A stretch of 64,000 nucleotides of DNA from Thermus thermophilus (GCF_019974155.1 NZ_AP025158.1:1426001-1490000); one strand, 5' to 3'. Positions 1 through 10,042 are shown, counted from the first letter of the stretch. The notes: a model not told the origin generated them from the letters alone. Numbers and translations are program-made.

Positions 1-285
1 AGGCGGGGTTGTCCGCCTTGGGGCAGTGGGACGCAAGCCAGAGCGCCCCACCCCGGAAGTACACCCGCCACCCTCCGAGGTCCACCCGGTACCCCGCCCG
101 CAGGTGGTCCCGGTACTGCTCGGAAAGCCTGCGCCAAAGCTCCTGGGCCTCCTTTGTCCTGGGGCTTAGGGTGTAGCGCCAAGGGCCCGGCCCCGCCTCG
201 GTGTGGCTCCGGCTCTCGTAGAGGCGCCAGTCCTGGGCCAGGGCCAGGCCCAAGAGGGACAGGGCGAGGATCCACCAGCGGAGCA
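1..285 (-). CDS. Exported protein of unknown function, C-terminus outside the window
   Basis: Reading leftward from ATG at 285 there is an unbroken frame of 95 codons to the window edge. The N-terminus MLRWWILALSLLGLALAQDW looks like a Sec signal peptide with cleavage after ALA. The mature part is rich in Trp, Arg and Tyr and contains one Cys in the last visible stretch (LASHCPKAD). The next gene, also leftward, ends 25 bases upstream, so the two may be co-transcribed. I do not recognise the family. It is real coding sequence by codon use and signal peptide, but the function is unknown. Confidence 0.7.
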
Positions 286-309
286 TGGACCCATTTTATC
301 CAAACTTGG

Positions 310-1074
310 CTAACGGAGAAGGGAGAGCAGGGCCAAGACCGTCCCGATGGCGGCGAAGAGGAGCATGGCCTTGTTGAAGGCAGTATTGATCTCGCTCTTC
401 ACTTCCTGGCGGAGGGCTTCTATGCGTCCCTCCAGCCTGGTTTCCACCTGCTGGATGCGCCCCTCCAGCTTGGTCTCCACCTGCTGGATGCGCTCTTCCA
501 GCTTGGTTTCCACTTCCTGGATACGTCCTTCCAGCTTGGTCTCCACCTGCTGGATGCGCTCTTCCAGCTTGGTTTCCACTTCCTGGATACGTCCTTCCAG
601 CTTGGTCTCCACCTGCTGGATGCGCTCTTCCAGCCTGGTCTCCACTTCCTGGATACGCCCCTCCAGCTTGGTCTCCACCTGCTGGATGCGCTCTTCCAGC
701 CTGGTCTCCACTTCCTGGATACGCCCCTCCAGCTTGGTCTCCACCTGCTGGATGCGCTCTTCCAGCTTGGTCTCCACCTGCTGGACCCGAGCCTCCAACT
801 CGGACCGGACCCGCTGGATCTGGCCCTCCAACCTGTTCTCCGCCTGTTGGATCCGCCCCTCCAGCTCGGACCGGACCCGCCGGATCTCGCCCTCCAGCTT
901 GGCCTCCGTCTGCTGGATGCGGGCCTCCAGGCGAGCCGCCACGCCCTGCATCTCCTCTCGTAGCCCGTCAATGCGCCGGGAGAGGTCCTGGACCAAGGGC
1001 GGGAGCACCCGCACCGTGGTCTCCACGATCCCCTCCAACTTCTCCAGGCGTTCCAGGAGGTGGTCCTCAGGCAC
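310..1074 (-). CDS. Long coiled-coil protein with C-terminal membrane anchor (DUF1640-like)
   Basis: The 254-residue protein is almost entirely a predicted coiled coil built from 11-residue units such as RIQQVETKLEG and RIQEVETRLEE, roughly residues 50-220. The charged N-terminus is MPEDHLLERLEKLEG. The last 20 residues (AMLLFAAIGTVLALLSLLR) form one hydrophobic helix that would anchor it as a tail-anchored protein. Such proteins resemble DUF1640/CCDC90 coiled-coil proteins, whose bacterial role is not established. The repeats are nearly identical at DNA level (see the repeat feature), so length probably varies between strains. Read in the other strand and frames the region also gives long ORFs, which are shadows. 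Confidence 0.75.
   Translation of the reverse strand: MPEDHLLERLEKLEGIVETTVRVLPPLVQDLSRRIDGLREEMQGVAARLEARIQQTEAKLEGEIRRVRSELEGRIQQAENRLEGQIQRVRSELEARVQQVETKLEERIQQVETKLEGRIQEVETRLEERIQQVETKLEGRIQEVETRLEERIQQVETKLEGRIQEVETKLEERIQQVETKLEGRIQEVETKLEERIQQVETKLEGRIQQVETRLEGRIEALRQEVKSEINTAFNKAMLLFAAIGTVLALLSLLR
430..792. repeat. 66-bp tandem repeat (2 x 33 bp) inside the coiled-coil gene
   Basis: Units of 33 bp alternate in two versions, giving a 66-bp period repeated about five times. On the + strand each unit carries CTTGGTCTCCACCTGCTGG or a close variant. Adjacent 66-bp copies differ at only a few bases, which implies recent duplication or gene conversion. Each 33-bp unit encodes one 11-residue hendecad, so gain or loss of units keeps the frame and simply changes coiled-coil length. 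Confidence 0.85.
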
Positions 1075-1135
1075 GCCTTTATGCTACTGCACCCCCACTC
1101 CCGGCAGGGAGAGGGTGTGCTATGCTTCCATGGAG

Positions 1136-2509
1136 ATGAGCGCGCCCATCCGCTTCGGCACCGAAGGCTTCCGCGGGGTCATCGCCCGGGAGTTCACCTT
1201 CGCCACCCTCCACCGCCTGGCCGAGGCCTACGGCCGCCACCTCCTGGAGCGGGGCGGGGGGCTCGTGGTGGTGGGGCACGACACCCGCTTCCTCGCCGAC
1301 GCCTTCGCCCGGGCCCTGGCGGGCCACCTCGCGGGGATGGGCCTGAAGGTGGCCCTCCTCCAGGGCCCCGTCCCCACCCCCCTCCTCTCCTTCGCCGTGC
1401 GCCACCTTGGGGCGGTGGGCGGGGCCATGCTCACCGCAAGCCACAACCCGCCCCCCTACCTCGGGGTGAAGTTCAAGGACGCCACCGGGGGGCCCATTGC
1501 CCAGGAGGAGGCCAAGGCCATCGAGGCCCTGGTCCCCGAGGAGGCCCGGGCCCTGGAGGGGGCCTACGAGACCCTGGACCTCCGGGAGGCCTACTTTGAG
1601 GCCCTGAAGGCCCACCTGGACCTGAAGGCCCTCTCCGCCTTTCCCGGCGTCCTCTACCACGACAGCATGGGCGGGGCGGGGGCGGGCTTCCTCAAGGGCT
1701 TCCTCCGCCACGTGGGCCTGGAGATCCCCGTGAGGCCCATCCGGGAGGAGCCCCACCCCCTCTTCCACGGGGTGAACCCCGAGCCCATCCCCAAGAACCT
1801 GGGGGTGACCCTGGCGGTGCTGGGGCCCGAGACCCCCCCGAGCTTCGCCGTGGCCACGGACGGGGACGCGGACCGGGTGGGGGTGGTCCTCCCCGGCGGG
1901 ATCTTCTTCAACCCCCACCAGGTCCTCACCACCCTGGCCCTCTACCGCTTCCGCAAGGGCCATAAGGGCCGGGCGGTGAAGAACTTCGCCGTGACCTGGC
2001 TTTTGGACCGCCTGGGGGAACGGCTCGGCTTCGGGGTCACCACCACCCCGGTGGGCTTCAAGTGGATCAAGGAGGAGTTCCTCAAAGGGGACTGCTTCAT
2101 CGGCGGAGAAGAGTCCGGGGGCGTGGGGTACCCCGAGCACCTCCCCGAGCGGGACGGGATCCTCACAAGCCTCCTTCTCCTGGAGAGCGTGGCCGCCACG
2201 GGGAAGGACCTGGCCGAGCAGTTCAAGGAGGTGGAGGCCCTCGCGGGCCTCACCCACGCCTACGACCGCCTGGACCTCCCCTTGGAAGCCCCCCTGGACC
2301 TCACCCCCTTCCGCGAACCCCGCCCCCTGGCCGGCCTCACCCCCAAAGGGGTGGACACCCTGGACGGGGTGAAGTGGCTCTATGAAGAGGCCTGGGTCCT
2401 TTTCCGGGCCTCGGGCACGGAGCCCGTGGTGCGGATCTACGTGGAGGCCCAAAGCCCCGAGCTCGTCCGGGCGCTTCTGGAGGAGGCGCGGAAGCTCGTG
2501 GAAAGGTGA
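1136..2509 (+). CDS. Phosphoglucomutase/phosphomannomutase family enzyme
   Basis: Alpha-D-phosphohexomutase of 457 residues, the usual length, which interconverts hexose 1- and 6-phosphates through a phosphoserine. Visible motifs are the active-site loop TASHNPP (Ser102), the metal loop DGDADR (Asp242/244/246), the sugar loop GGEESGG and the C-terminal phosphate loop RASGTEP. I chose ATG 1136 (MSAPIRFGTEGFRG) because a TATGCT box lies at 1121-1126, which suits leaderless transcription; ATG 1130 is the alternative. It stands next to the UDP-sugar genes, so supplying glucose 1-phosphate for UDP-glucose is a likely job. Sequence alone does not separate glucose, mannose or glucosamine specificity. 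Confidence 0.9.
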   Translation: MSAPIRFGTEGFRGVIAREFTFATLHRLAEAYGRHLLERGGGLVVVGHDTRFLADAFARALAGHLAGMGLKVALLQGPVPTPLLSFAVRHLGAVGGAMLTASHNPPPYLGVKFKDATGGPIAQEEAKAIEALVPEEARALEGAYETLDLREAYFEALKAHLDLKALSAFPGVLYHDSMGGAGAGFLKGFLRHVGLEIPVRPIREEPHPLFHGVNPEPIPKNLGVTLAVLGPETPPSFAVATDGDADRVGVVLPGGIFFNPHQVLTTLALYRFRKGHKGRAVKNFAVTWLLDRLGERLGFGVTTTPVGFKWIKEEFLKGDCFIGGEESGGVGYPEHLPERDGILTSLLLLESVAATGKDLAEQFKEVEALAGLTHAYDRLDLPLEAPLDLTPFREPRPLAGLTPKGVDTLDGVKWLYEEAWVLFRASGTEPVVRIYVEAQSPELVRALLEEARKLVER

Positions 2510-2570
2510 GGTGCGCTTTTGGCCTGGCCCGCACCTCTTACGTGCTAGAACGGGGAAAGTAGAGGGAGCT

Positions 2571-3965
2571 ATGAAGGTTGCCGTCATTGGAACAGGCTAC
2601 GTCGGCCTCACCACCGCCCTAAGCCTCGCCTACGTGGGGCACGAGGTGGTGGGGGTGGACCTGGACGAGGGCAAGGTGGCCGGGCTTAAGCGGGGCGAGC
2701 CGCCTTTCTACGAGCCCCACGCTAAGGAGACCCTGGCCCTGGTGCGGGACCGGCTCTCCTTCACCACGCGGTACGAGGAGGCCATCCCCCAGGCGGAGGT
2801 GGTCTTCCTGGCCGTGGGCACCCCTTCCCTGGAGGACGGCTCCCCCGACCTCTCCCAGGTGCGGGAGGCCGCCTGGGCCATCGGGCGGCACCTGGGGGAG
2901 GGGTTCACCGTGGTGGTGAACAAGTCCACGGTGCCCGTGGGGAGCGGCAACTATGTGGAGGCCCTGGTGCGGAGGGCCTTTCGGGAGGCCCACGGGGGCG
3001 AGCCGGATGGCCGCTTAGCGGTGGCCTCCAACCCCGAGTTCCTGCGGGAGGGCCAGGCCCTCTACGACAGCCTCTACCCCGACCGCATCGTGGTGGGGGC
3101 CGAGGACAAACGGGCCCTGGAGGTGCTTAGGGAACTCTACGAGCCCATCCTGGAACAGAGCTTCGCCCCGCCTCCCTTCCTCCCCCGGCCCGAACACATG
3201 GGGGCGGTCCCCTTCGTGACCACAGACCTGGCCTCGGCGGAGCTCATCAAGTACGGGGCGAACGCCTTCCTCGCCCTCAAGATCAGCTTCATCAACGAGC
3301 TGGCCCGGCTGGCGGAGCGGGTGGGGGCGGACATCCGCGAGGTGGCCCGGGGCATCGGCCTGGACAGCCGCATCGGTCCCCGGTTCCTGCAGGCGGGGCT
3401 CGGCTGGGGGGGAAGCTGCTTCCCCAAGGACACGGCGGCCCTCCTCGCCATGGCCCGGGAGTACGGCCTTAGCCTTCCCATCACCGAGGCGGCCCGGGCG
3501 GTGAACTTCAGCCAGAGGGAGCTCCTGGTGGAAAAGCTCCTCGCCGAGCTCAAGACCCTGAAGGGCAGGACCATCGCCCTCCTCGGCCTCGCCTTCAAGC
3601 CCAACACCGACGACCTCCGGGAAAGCCCCGCCCTGGCCCTGGCGGAGCTTCTCCTAAAGCGGGGGGCCTTTGTGCGGGCCCACGACCCCGTGGCCCTCCC
3701 CCGGGCGAAGCGGGAGGTGGCCCTTCCCCTGGAGTACGCCGAGGACCCCAGGACCCTCCTGGAGGGGGCGGATGCCGTGGTCCTGGCCACGGACTGGCCC
3801 GAGTACCGCACCTGGCCCTGGGGGGAGCTCAAGGGATTTGTCCGCATCCCCCTGGTGGTGGACGGGAGGAACTTCCTGGACGGAAAGGCCTTGGCCGCCC
3901 TGGGGTACCGCTACGTGGGCCTGGGGGTGCCTGCCCTGGGTACCTTGGAGGGGGTGAGGGTCTAG
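2571..3965 (+). CDS. UDP-glucose 6-dehydrogenase
   Basis: Oxidises UDP-glucose to UDP-glucuronate with two NAD+. The 464-residue protein starts with the Rossmann motif [11 protein letters not shown], has the family loops VGTPS and NKSTVPVG, and the catalytic cysteine in GGSCFPKD (Cys283). The C-terminal UDP-binding domain includes [12 protein letters not shown]. The start ATG follows AGAGGGAG at 2561-2568. Its stop overlaps by one base the GTG of the UDP-glucuronate decarboxylase-like gene, so the two are translationally coupled and make consecutive pathway steps. First committed step of the polysaccharide cluster. Confidence 0.93.
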   Translation: MKVAVIGTGYVGLTTALSLAYVGHEVVGVDLDEGKVAGLKRGEPPFYEPHAKETLALVRDRLSFTTRYEEAIPQAEVVFLAVGTPSLEDGSPDLSQVREAAWAIGRHLGEGFTVVVNKSTVPVGSGNYVEALVRRAFREAHGGEPDGRLAVASNPEFLREGQALYDSLYPDRIVVGAEDKRALEVLRELYEPILEQSFAPPPFLPRPEHMGAVPFVTTDLASAELIKYGANAFLALKISFINELARLAERVGADIREVARGIGLDSRIGPRFLQAGLGWGGSCFPKDTAALLAMAREYGLSLPITEAARAVNFSQRELLVEKLLAELKTLKGRTIALLGLAFKPNTDDLRESPALALAELLLKRGAFVRAHDPVALPRAKREVALPLEYAEDPRTLLEGADAVVLATDWPEYRTWPWGELKGFVRIPLVVDGRNFLDGKALAALGYRYVGLGVPALGTLEGVRV

Positions 3966-4915
3966 TGCGGGTCCTCCTCACGGGAGCTGCGGGGTTTTTG
4001 GGGAGCCACCTGGCGGAGCGCCTCCTCCGGGAGGGGCACGAGGTGGTGGGGGTGGACAACCTCTCCACGGGCCAGGGGCGGAACCTGGAACGCCTAAGGC
4101 GCCACCCGGGCTTCACCTTCCTCCGGGCGGACGTGGTCCAGCCCCTGGAGGTGGAGGGCCCCCTGGACTGGGTGCTCCACTTCGCCTCCCCCGCCTCCCC
4201 TCCCCGCTACCTCAAGCTCCCCATCGCCACCCTCCTGGTGAACGCCGAGGGCACCCGGCACCTCCTGGACCTGGCCCTGAGGAAGGGGGCCCGCTTCTTC
4301 CTCGCCTCCACCAGCGAGGTCTACGGCGACCCCCTGGTCCACCCCCAGCCCGAGACCTACTGGGGCAACGTGAACCCCATCGGCCCCCGGAGCATTTACG
4401 ATGAGGGCAAGCGCTACGCCGAGGCCCTGACCCTCGCCTACCACCGGGCGCACGGGGTCCCGGTCCGCATCGTGCGCATCTTCAACACGTACGGGCCCGG
4501 TATGGACCCCGAGGACGGCCGCGTGGTCTCCAACTTCATCGTCCAGGCCCTCCGGGGCGAGCCCCTCACCGTCTACGGGGACGGGAGCCAGACCCGCTCC
4601 TTCTGCTACGTGGACGACCTCATTGAAGGCGTCCGCCGCCTCATGGAGGTGGACTACCCCTACCCGGTGAACCTGGGGAACCCGGAGGAGTACGCGGTGC
4701 TGGAACTGGCCCGCCTGGTCAAGGAACTCACCCAAAGCCCCTCGGAGATCGTCTTCAAGCCCCTGCCCCAGGACGACCCCAAGCAGCGCCGCCCCGACAT
4801 CGCCCTGGCCAGAAGGCTCCTGGGCTGGGAGCCCAGGGTGCCCGTTCGGGAGGGACTGCGGAAGACCGTGGCCTACTTTAAGGAGATCGTCCGGGAATTG
4901 GGCCATGGAGGATAG
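3965..4915 (+). CDS. UDP-glucuronate decarboxylase (UDP-xylose synthase) type SDR
   Basis: Extended short-chain dehydrogenase of 316 residues. It has the NAD-binding motif [11 protein letters not shown] at residues 6-16, a catalytic STSEV segment, and YDEGK with Tyr145/Lys149. The phrase [11 protein letters not shown] is typical of UDP-xylose synthases rather than GalE epimerases, as is FNTYGPGM. The expected reaction is UDP-glucuronate to UDP-xylose plus CO2. It starts with GTG inside the stop of ugd, which fits a two-step route from UDP-glucose. A UDP-sugar 4-epimerase or dehydratase is the alternative. Confidence 0.85.
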   Translation: MRVLLTGAAGFLGSHLAERLLREGHEVVGVDNLSTGQGRNLERLRRHPGFTFLRADVVQPLEVEGPLDWVLHFASPASPPRYLKLPIATLLVNAEGTRHLLDLALRKGARFFLASTSEVYGDPLVHPQPETYWGNVNPIGPRSIYDEGKRYAEALTLAYHRAHGVPVRIVRIFNTYGPGMDPEDGRVVSNFIVQALRGEPLTVYGDGSQTRSFCYVDDLIEGVRRLMEVDYPYPVNLGNPEEYAVLELARLVKELTQSPSEIVFKPLPQDDPKQRRPDIALARRLLGWEPRVPVREGLRKTVAYFKEIVRELGHGG

Positions 4916-6350
4916 GGCTCCAGGTAACGGGTTGCGGGCCCAGGTGCTGGGTGGAGGAGCTTACCTCGTCCTCCGGCAGGGGCTGGGGATAGCCCTAAGC
5001 CTTTTGGGCTTGACGTTGCTCCTTAAGCAAGTCGGCCCGAAAGAGTACGGACTGTACTCTCTGGTCCTGGGGATATACACCTATCTGTTCAGCGTAGGGC
5101 AGATGGGGGTCGGGGTCTATCTGGTGCGCCGGGAAGGCCGAAGCACCCCCGAAGATTTCCAGCAAGCCTTTACCTTTCTCGCGGTCTGGGGCACGGTGCT
5201 CGCCCTCCTGGTGACGGTCGCTCTTCCTCTCTTGGAGAGGTGGTTGGCCTTAGAGGCTTTCTCCGCCGTTGCCCTCGCCGTCTTCGCCGGGTTGCCCTTG
5301 GGGCTTGCCACGTTGCCCCTCTTGGCCTACCTAGAGCGCGAGCTGAATTTCAAAAGGGTCGCCCTGGTAGAGCTCGGAGGGCAACTCGTCTACTATGCGA
5401 TCGCCTTGCTCCTGGCCCACCGGGGCTTCGGTGTTTGGGCCCTAGTCTGGGGTTGGTGGGGCCAGCAGCTTTGGGTCTTCTTCCGTCTACGGAAGGCCGT
5501 CCCCATTCCCCTCCGTCCGTCGTGGGACTGGTGGAAGCTAAAGGACATGGTGGGCTATGGACTGGGTTTTTCCTCGTCCATCTGGGTTTGGCAACTACGA
5601 GGTCTAGTCGCTCCCTTGATCGTTGGAAAGTACTTGGGTCCGACGGAAGTGGGCTATATCGGGTTGGCCACACGTCTGGTGGAGTCCATCGCCTTCGTCA
5701 AGGCGGTCGCTTGGCGTGTTTCGGTTTCCGCTTTCGCCAGAGTGCAGAGCGATAAACCAAAACTCGCCAGAGCCATCGTGGAGGCGAGTGAGCTACAGGT
5801 GCTGGCAACGGGCCTTCCCCTCTTGGTGTTCACCTTCGTAGGGCCATATTTGGTCCCCAGCCTGCTCGGCCCGTCTTGGATGCCCGTGATCCTCCTCTTC
5901 CCCTTCATCGCTGTGGGTTACATCGTAAATGCAGTCTTTAACATGCACTCCTCGGCCCTCTACGTCCTGCGGCGCAACTTGGACGTGACGCTTTTTCACT
6001 TCTTTCATGTGGCGCTTTTTGCCCTCTCCTCCTGGGTAGGGGTCAGGGAGTGGGGCCTTTTAGGCTATGGATGGGCGGAGGTTTTGGCCCTCCTCAGCTA
6101 CGTGGTGGTCTCTAGGTACGCTGTTCGGGCAGTGGGGCCCCTGGACCAGAGGGTCGCCCTGTTGTGGGCTTCCTCGATAGGTATCGCCCTATTCTGGCAG
6201 TCCCTCGGGCTCTGGGCACTACTTCCTATGGCGGCGGTCTTCTTTGCCCCCTTCAGTCGGGCCAAGCTGGCCAAGCTTTGGAGAGAGGTCACGTCAAGCA
6301 CGACATCGGGTGTGAAGATCATGTTCCAGGAGGGCGAGCATGGAAAGTAG
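4905..6350 (+). CDS. Polysaccharide flippase, Wzx/MATE-like (lipopolysaccharide biosynthesis membrane protein)
   Basis: The 481-residue polytopic protein has about a dozen hydrophobic segments. The N-terminal region ([20 protein letters not shown], then [18 protein letters not shown]) is characteristic of the oligosaccharide flippase (RfbX/Wzx, MVF) family. It would move undecaprenyl-linked repeat units to the outer face. It overlaps the end of the decarboxylase gene by 11 bases and the following glycosyltransferase by 11, so it lies within a tight operon. Base composition begins to fall here compared with the two upstream genes, suggesting a transferred segment. Confidence 0.82.
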   Translation: MEDRAPGNGLRAQVLGGGAYLVLRQGLGIALSLLGLTLLLKQVGPKEYGLYSLVLGIYTYLFSVGQMGVGVYLVRREGRSTPEDFQQAFTFLAVWGTVLALLVTVALPLLERWLALEAFSAVALAVFAGLPLGLATLPLLAYLERELNFKRVALVELGGQLVYYAIALLLAHRGFGVWALVWGWWGQQLWVFFRLRKAVPIPLRPSWDWWKLKDMVGYGLGFSSSIWVWQLRGLVAPLIVGKYLGPTEVGYIGLATRLVESIAFVKAVAWRVSVSAFARVQSDKPKLARAIVEASELQVLATGLPLLVFTFVGPYLVPSLLGPSWMPVILLFPFIAVGYIVNAVFNMHSSALYVLRRNLDVTLFHFFHVALFALSSWVGVREWGLLGYGWAEVLALLSYVVVSRYAVRAVGPLDQRVALLWASSIGIALFWQSLGLWALLPMAAVFFAPFSRAKLAKLWREVTSSTTSGVKIMFQEGEHGK

Positions 6351-7413
6351 CGGCACTAAAACTCCCCTGGTCAGCATCGTCATCAACAACTACAACTACG
6401 GGCGTTTCCTAAAAGATGCCATCGAGAGCGCCCTGGGGCAGATCTATCCCCTCACCGAGGTCATCGTGGTGGACGACGGCTCCACCGATGACTCTCGCGA
6501 GGTGATAGCGGGCTACGGAGAGCGGGTGCGCGCGTTGTTCAAGGAGAACGGCGGGCAGGCTTCGGCCTTCAACGCGGGCTTCGCCCTCACCAAGGGGGAT
6601 GTCGTCATCTTCCTAGATGCGGACGACCTCCTCCTTCCTCACGCCGTGGAGAGGGCCATCGCGGTCTGGAAGCCTGAACTCTCTAAAGTCCAGTGGCGCC
6701 TCCAGCTTGTCACGGAGGACTTGCGTCCCTTGCCCGCCACCTGGCCGGGGGAGCGCCCCATGCCCTCGGGGAACTTTAGGGAGGTCGTCCTCAAGTGGGG
6801 CTACTACCCTTCGCCGCCCACAAGCGGCAACGCCTTCAGCCGCTGGTTTTTGGAAAAGATACTCCCCATGCCCGAGGCGGAGTGGCGGATCGCCGCAGAC
6901 TCCTACTTGCTCACGCTGGCTGCGGTATACGGAGAGGTAGTTTCCATTGACGAGGTGTTAGGGTACTATCGCTTGCACGGTGGAAACTTTTGGTACCTTG
7001 GCGAAGAAGATGCGGAAAAGTTAGAGCGCAAGTTGATTCAACAGCTAAAAATAAATCGCCTTCAGAAGACGCTCAGGCAGAATCACGTAATAGACGAAAG
7101 AACGAGGATCAGGGTTTACGCAAATCCCCTCGAGGCCAAGGCGGAGATGGCCGCTTCCCTCCTCTTTCCCCAGGACCCCTCTCTTAGGGCGAGCCGGGGG
7201 CTAACCGCTCTCCGGGGCATCTGGGCTGCGGCCCGATTCCCCTATATGCCCTCTTTTTGGTCCCGGCTCAGGTTGGCGCTCTGGTTTCTCCTCACGGCGC
7301 TTCTACCTAGACCAATAGCAAAAAAACTTGCCTTTATGGGCATCTACCCGGGCTCGAGGCCAAAGTGGTTAGTGAAGCTCTTTCGCGTAGCGGGTAAGTT
7401 GGGGAGTAGATGA
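6340..7413 (+). CDS. Glycosyltransferase family 2
   Basis: Inverting GT-A glycosyltransferase of 357 residues. The N-terminus VSIVINNYNYGRFLKDAIESAL is the nucleotide-sugar fold. DDGSTDDS at about residue 48 is the classic family 2 motif, and LDADDLLLP (around residue 90) is the DXD metal motif. The C-terminal third is basic with one hydrophobic stretch (LWFLLTALLP), so it may associate with the membrane. It overlaps both neighbours (flippase before, family 4 transferase after), placing it in the repeat-unit assembly operon. Donor and acceptor cannot be told from sequence. Confidence 0.88.
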   Translation: MESSGTKTPLVSIVINNYNYGRFLKDAIESALGQIYPLTEVIVVDDGSTDDSREVIAGYGERVRALFKENGGQASAFNAGFALTKGDVVIFLDADDLLLPHAVERAIAVWKPELSKVQWRLQLVTEDLRPLPATWPGERPMPSGNFREVVLKWGYYPSPPTSGNAFSRWFLEKILPMPEAEWRIAADSYLLTLAAVYGEVVSIDEVLGYYRLHGGNFWYLGEEDAEKLERKLIQQLKINRLQKTLRQNHVIDERTRIRVYANPLEAKAEMAASLLFPQDPSLRASRGLTALRGIWAAARFPYMPSFWSRLRLALWFLLTALLPRPIAKKLAFMGIYPGSRPKWLVKLFRVAGKLGSR

Positions 7414-8534
7414 GGATCGCCCTTTTTCTACCCTCCTTGGATGGCGGCGGCGCCGAGAGGATAAACCTTCTTCTCGCCACGGGTTTTCTTCAAAAGGGCG
7501 CACAGGTGGATCTGGTGTTGGCCAGGGCTCAAGGGCCTTACCTTGAAATGGTCCCTCGAGGCGTCAACCTGATCGATCTAAGGGCATCCAGGGTGCTGAC
7601 ATCTTTCCCTGCCTTGGTGTCCTACCTGAAGAGAGAAAACCCTTTTGTCTTGCTTTCCTCGCTGAGCCACGCCAACGTTGTGGCGGTCTGGGCGCGAGAA
7701 GTGGCACGAGTTCCAACAAAGGTGCTGGTCGCAGAGCATGTTCCCTTGAAAGCGAGCTACCGCAACAAGCATTTACGGTTGAACGAACAAATGGTGCGCT
7801 CCTTGATGGGCGGGGCCTACAGGAGGGCCGAGGCTGTCATAGCCGTTTCCAGGGGTCTTGGGAGGGAGCTGGTAGAGGGGTTCGGCCTTCCCAAGGACAA
7901 GATTCGGGTCATCTATAATCCCGTAATTCAGGACGAACTTTTCGAGAAGGCCAAAGAACCTGTTGAACATCCGTGGCTACTGCCTGGAGGGCCGCCTGTT
8001 TTTTTAGCCGTGGGCCGCTTGGTCGCGGAAAAAAACTTTGAACTTTTGATCCGGGCCTTCGCCAGGGTCAGGAGGGAAAGGGAGTCCCGCCTCCTCGTTC
8101 TGGGAGAAGGGCCTGAGCGGGCTCGCCTCGAGGGCCTGGTGCGAAGCCTTGGGCTGGAGGAACACGTGGACATGCCGGGGTTTGTCCCCAACCCCTATCC
8201 CTATATGGCCAAGGCCTCGGCCCTGGTCTTGAGTTCCCTATACGAGGCTCTGCCCACGGTGCTCATAGAGGGGTTGGCCCTGGGGGTTCCCGTGGTGGCT
8301 ACTGACTGTCCCTATGGTCCTGCTGAGATCTTGGAGGGGGGAAGATGGGGTATACTAGTGCCCGTGGGAAACGAGGAGGCATTGGCTCAGGCCATGGTGG
8401 AGGTTCTCCTTAAGCCCCCCTCAGAGGGCGAGAGGAGGGTTGCTCGCGAGTCCGCCATAGAGAGATTCGGCCTCCGAAAGGCCGTGAGCGAATACTGGGA
8501 TATAATCCAAGAGATCACCAGAAATGCGAGTTAA
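7410..8534 (+). CDS. Glycosyltransferase family 4 (GT-B)
   Basis: Retaining GT-B glycosyltransferase of 374 residues. The N-terminal domain begins MRIALFLPSLDGGGAERIN, a usual family 4 opening. The C-terminal donor domain has AVGRLVAEKNFELLIRAF and the conserved SSLYEALPTVLIEGLALG segment, whose glutamates contact the nucleotide sugar. Four-base ATGA overlap with the family 2 gene. The hydrophilic protein probably acts at the cytoplasmic membrane on lipid-linked intermediates. Specificity is unknown. Confidence 0.87.
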   Translation: MRIALFLPSLDGGGAERINLLLATGFLQKGAQVDLVLARAQGPYLEMVPRGVNLIDLRASRVLTSFPALVSYLKRENPFVLLSSLSHANVVAVWAREVARVPTKVLVAEHVPLKASYRNKHLRLNEQMVRSLMGGAYRRAEAVIAVSRGLGRELVEGFGLPKDKIRVIYNPVIQDELFEKAKEPVEHPWLLPGGPPVFLAVGRLVAEKNFELLIRAFARVRRERESRLLVLGEGPERARLEGLVRSLGLEEHVDMPGFVPNPYPYMAKASALVLSSLYEALPTVLIEGLALGVPVVATDCPYGPAEILEGGRWGILVPVGNEEALAQAMVEVLLKPPSEGERRVARESAIERFGLRKAVSEYWDIIQEITRNAS

Positions 8535-10038
8535 AAGGGCGGTACTGTTTTTAATTGTAACATCAGCTTCTCTAGCCACCAGCGCCAGCCTTGCTGGGGT
8601 CCTTTCTCTTGAGCGATTAAGCGTGGCGCTTGCCATTCTAGGTTCGTTGTTGGCGTGGTACGTGGTTTTTACTTTGAAGGATGGGAATTTGGCCAGTTTT
8701 TCGTTTCTTTTTGCTACGTTCTTTGCTCTTTACACATTGAGTCCTACTTTAGAAGGTCTTTTAGCGGGCGTTGATAGCTTAGCATCCTCTAAAGAAGTAG
8801 AAAGCGTTCTTTGGGGTCGTGAGATTCCCTTGGGATTTATATCTGTTTTATCCAATGTGGCTTTGCTGGCTTTTGCTATAGGACTTTTAAAAAGTCATCT
8901 TACTAATGCCAACCTCTTTGGTGCGCCATTGAATAAAACTTGCCTTTCACCTCGGTTGCGAACATCATCGGACATGTACGCTTGGCTCTATTACCTGGGC
9001 ATAGGCGCTTTTCTCCTGGGAATGGTTCTTTCCTTGTTAGATCTAACGAGAGTAGGAGGTCTGCAAGCCATTATTACCCCTCGCGGAGAACGACTTGTGG
9101 CTCTAGCGGAGAATAGGGGAAGTCTGCCTAGTTCCCCTCTCGTCTTTTCGGGGCTCGCTGTGGCTATACTTGGCTGGATTTATGCAGGAAATAAAAGGTT
9201 TCGTGGCCTACTTTTGATGGCTTTGGTCGGTTTGTGGCTTGTTTACTTGCTTATACAGGGTGATCGTAGATTTATTCTTTACACCCTTCTAGTGGGACTG
9301 GGGGTTGCGCACGTTTACCGGGGCCTCTCTCTTAAGTTGAGTTTGAGAGTTCTTTTTGTGATAACTTTGGTTATTTTGCTGTTTTCCGCCTTTGGGAACG
9401 TGAGGTGGATGCTTCCGATGCTTCTCGGTGGTACGTTAAGCCTTAGAGATGCTGGGTCCTGGATCGCCGAAAACTTCTCTTGGTCTTGGTTTGCGCCCTC
9501 CTCCAATGAGTTTATGGGGCCTTACATCACTCTGATTGTGACCGCTACGGATCCTAATTGGTGGTCTCTAAGTGGGGCTCCTTTATGGGGAATAAGTTAT
9601 TTTTATGCACTACCCAATTTGCTTCCTCGTAGCCTTTATCCGGGTGAAAAATGGGAGTCTTTGAGTTTTAAGTTCAGCGATTATGTGTATGTCAGCTATT
9701 TACCCCTAGATTTTCCCTTCCCCATAGGCTTCGGTTTTAGCCCCCTAGCCGAAGCTTGTTTGAACTTTGGACTAAGCGCCTGGTCCCCTTTTGTGATTTT
9801 TCTCCTGTGGGGTTGGTTTTCGGGTCAATTAGAGACCTGGGTGCGAAAAGGCCCTTTGCCTTATCGGGGCATCGTTTATGCTCTCCTTCTTCCCCAAGCT
9901 TTCAATTTAAACCGGATAGATTTTGTATGGGCTTTCCAAGAAGCGATTTACTTTGTATTTATGGGCCTTCTTTTGCTGGCTTCGGCTCGCGTCTTTTACC
10001 TGAGCATGCGTAGAATGAGGATTTTACCAGGTGGGTAA
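8524..10038 (+). CDS. O-antigen/repeat-unit polymerase-like membrane protein (Wzy-type)
   Basis: The 504-residue protein has roughly a dozen hydrophobic helices and a larger loop in the second half (about residues 310-400), the layout of Wzy and related O-antigen polymerases. There is little motif-level conservation in this class, so the call rests on topology and on its place between glycosyltransferase genes in a cluster that has a flippase and a Wzz-like protein. It is markedly AT-richer than the surrounding DNA, uses codons rare in its neighbours (TTA, ATA, TTT) and has no CTCGAG motif, all signs of transfer. It overlaps the upstream gene by 11 bases. Confidence 0.72.
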   Translation: MRVKRAVLFLIVTSASLATSASLAGVLSLERLSVALAILGSLLAWYVVFTLKDGNLASFSFLFATFFALYTLSPTLEGLLAGVDSLASSKEVESVLWGREIPLGFISVLSNVALLAFAIGLLKSHLTNANLFGAPLNKTCLSPRLRTSSDMYAWLYYLGIGAFLLGMVLSLLDLTRVGGLQAIITPRGERLVALAENRGSLPSSPLVFSGLAVAILGWIYAGNKRFRGLLLMALVGLWLVYLLIQGDRRFILYTLLVGLGVAHVYRGLSLKLSLRVLFVITLVILLFSAFGNVRWMLPMLLGGTLSLRDAGSWIAENFSWSWFAPSSNEFMGPYITLIVTATDPNWWSLSGAPLWGISYFYALPNLLPRSLYPGEKWESLSFKFSDYVYVSYLPLDFPFPIGFGFSPLAEACLNFGLSAWSPFVIFLLWGWFSGQLETWVRKGPLPYRGIVYALLLPQAFNLNRIDFVWAFQEAIYFVFMGLLLLASARVFYLSMRRMRILPGG

Positions 10039-10042
10039 TGTT

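Noticed and set aside
430-792. Possible CRISPR array
   Set aside because: Units are contiguous 33-bp coding repeats without unique spacers.
347-1129. Long frame joined to the 5' side of the phosphohexomutase
   Set aside because: Antisense reading of the coiled-coil repeat; the enzyme's conserved start is near 1136.
1079-2587. 502-codon open frame opposite the phosphohexomutase gene
   Set aside because: It mirrors the real gene in a high-GC sequence; its protein is low-complexity Gly/Pro/His and the true gene has catalytic motifs.
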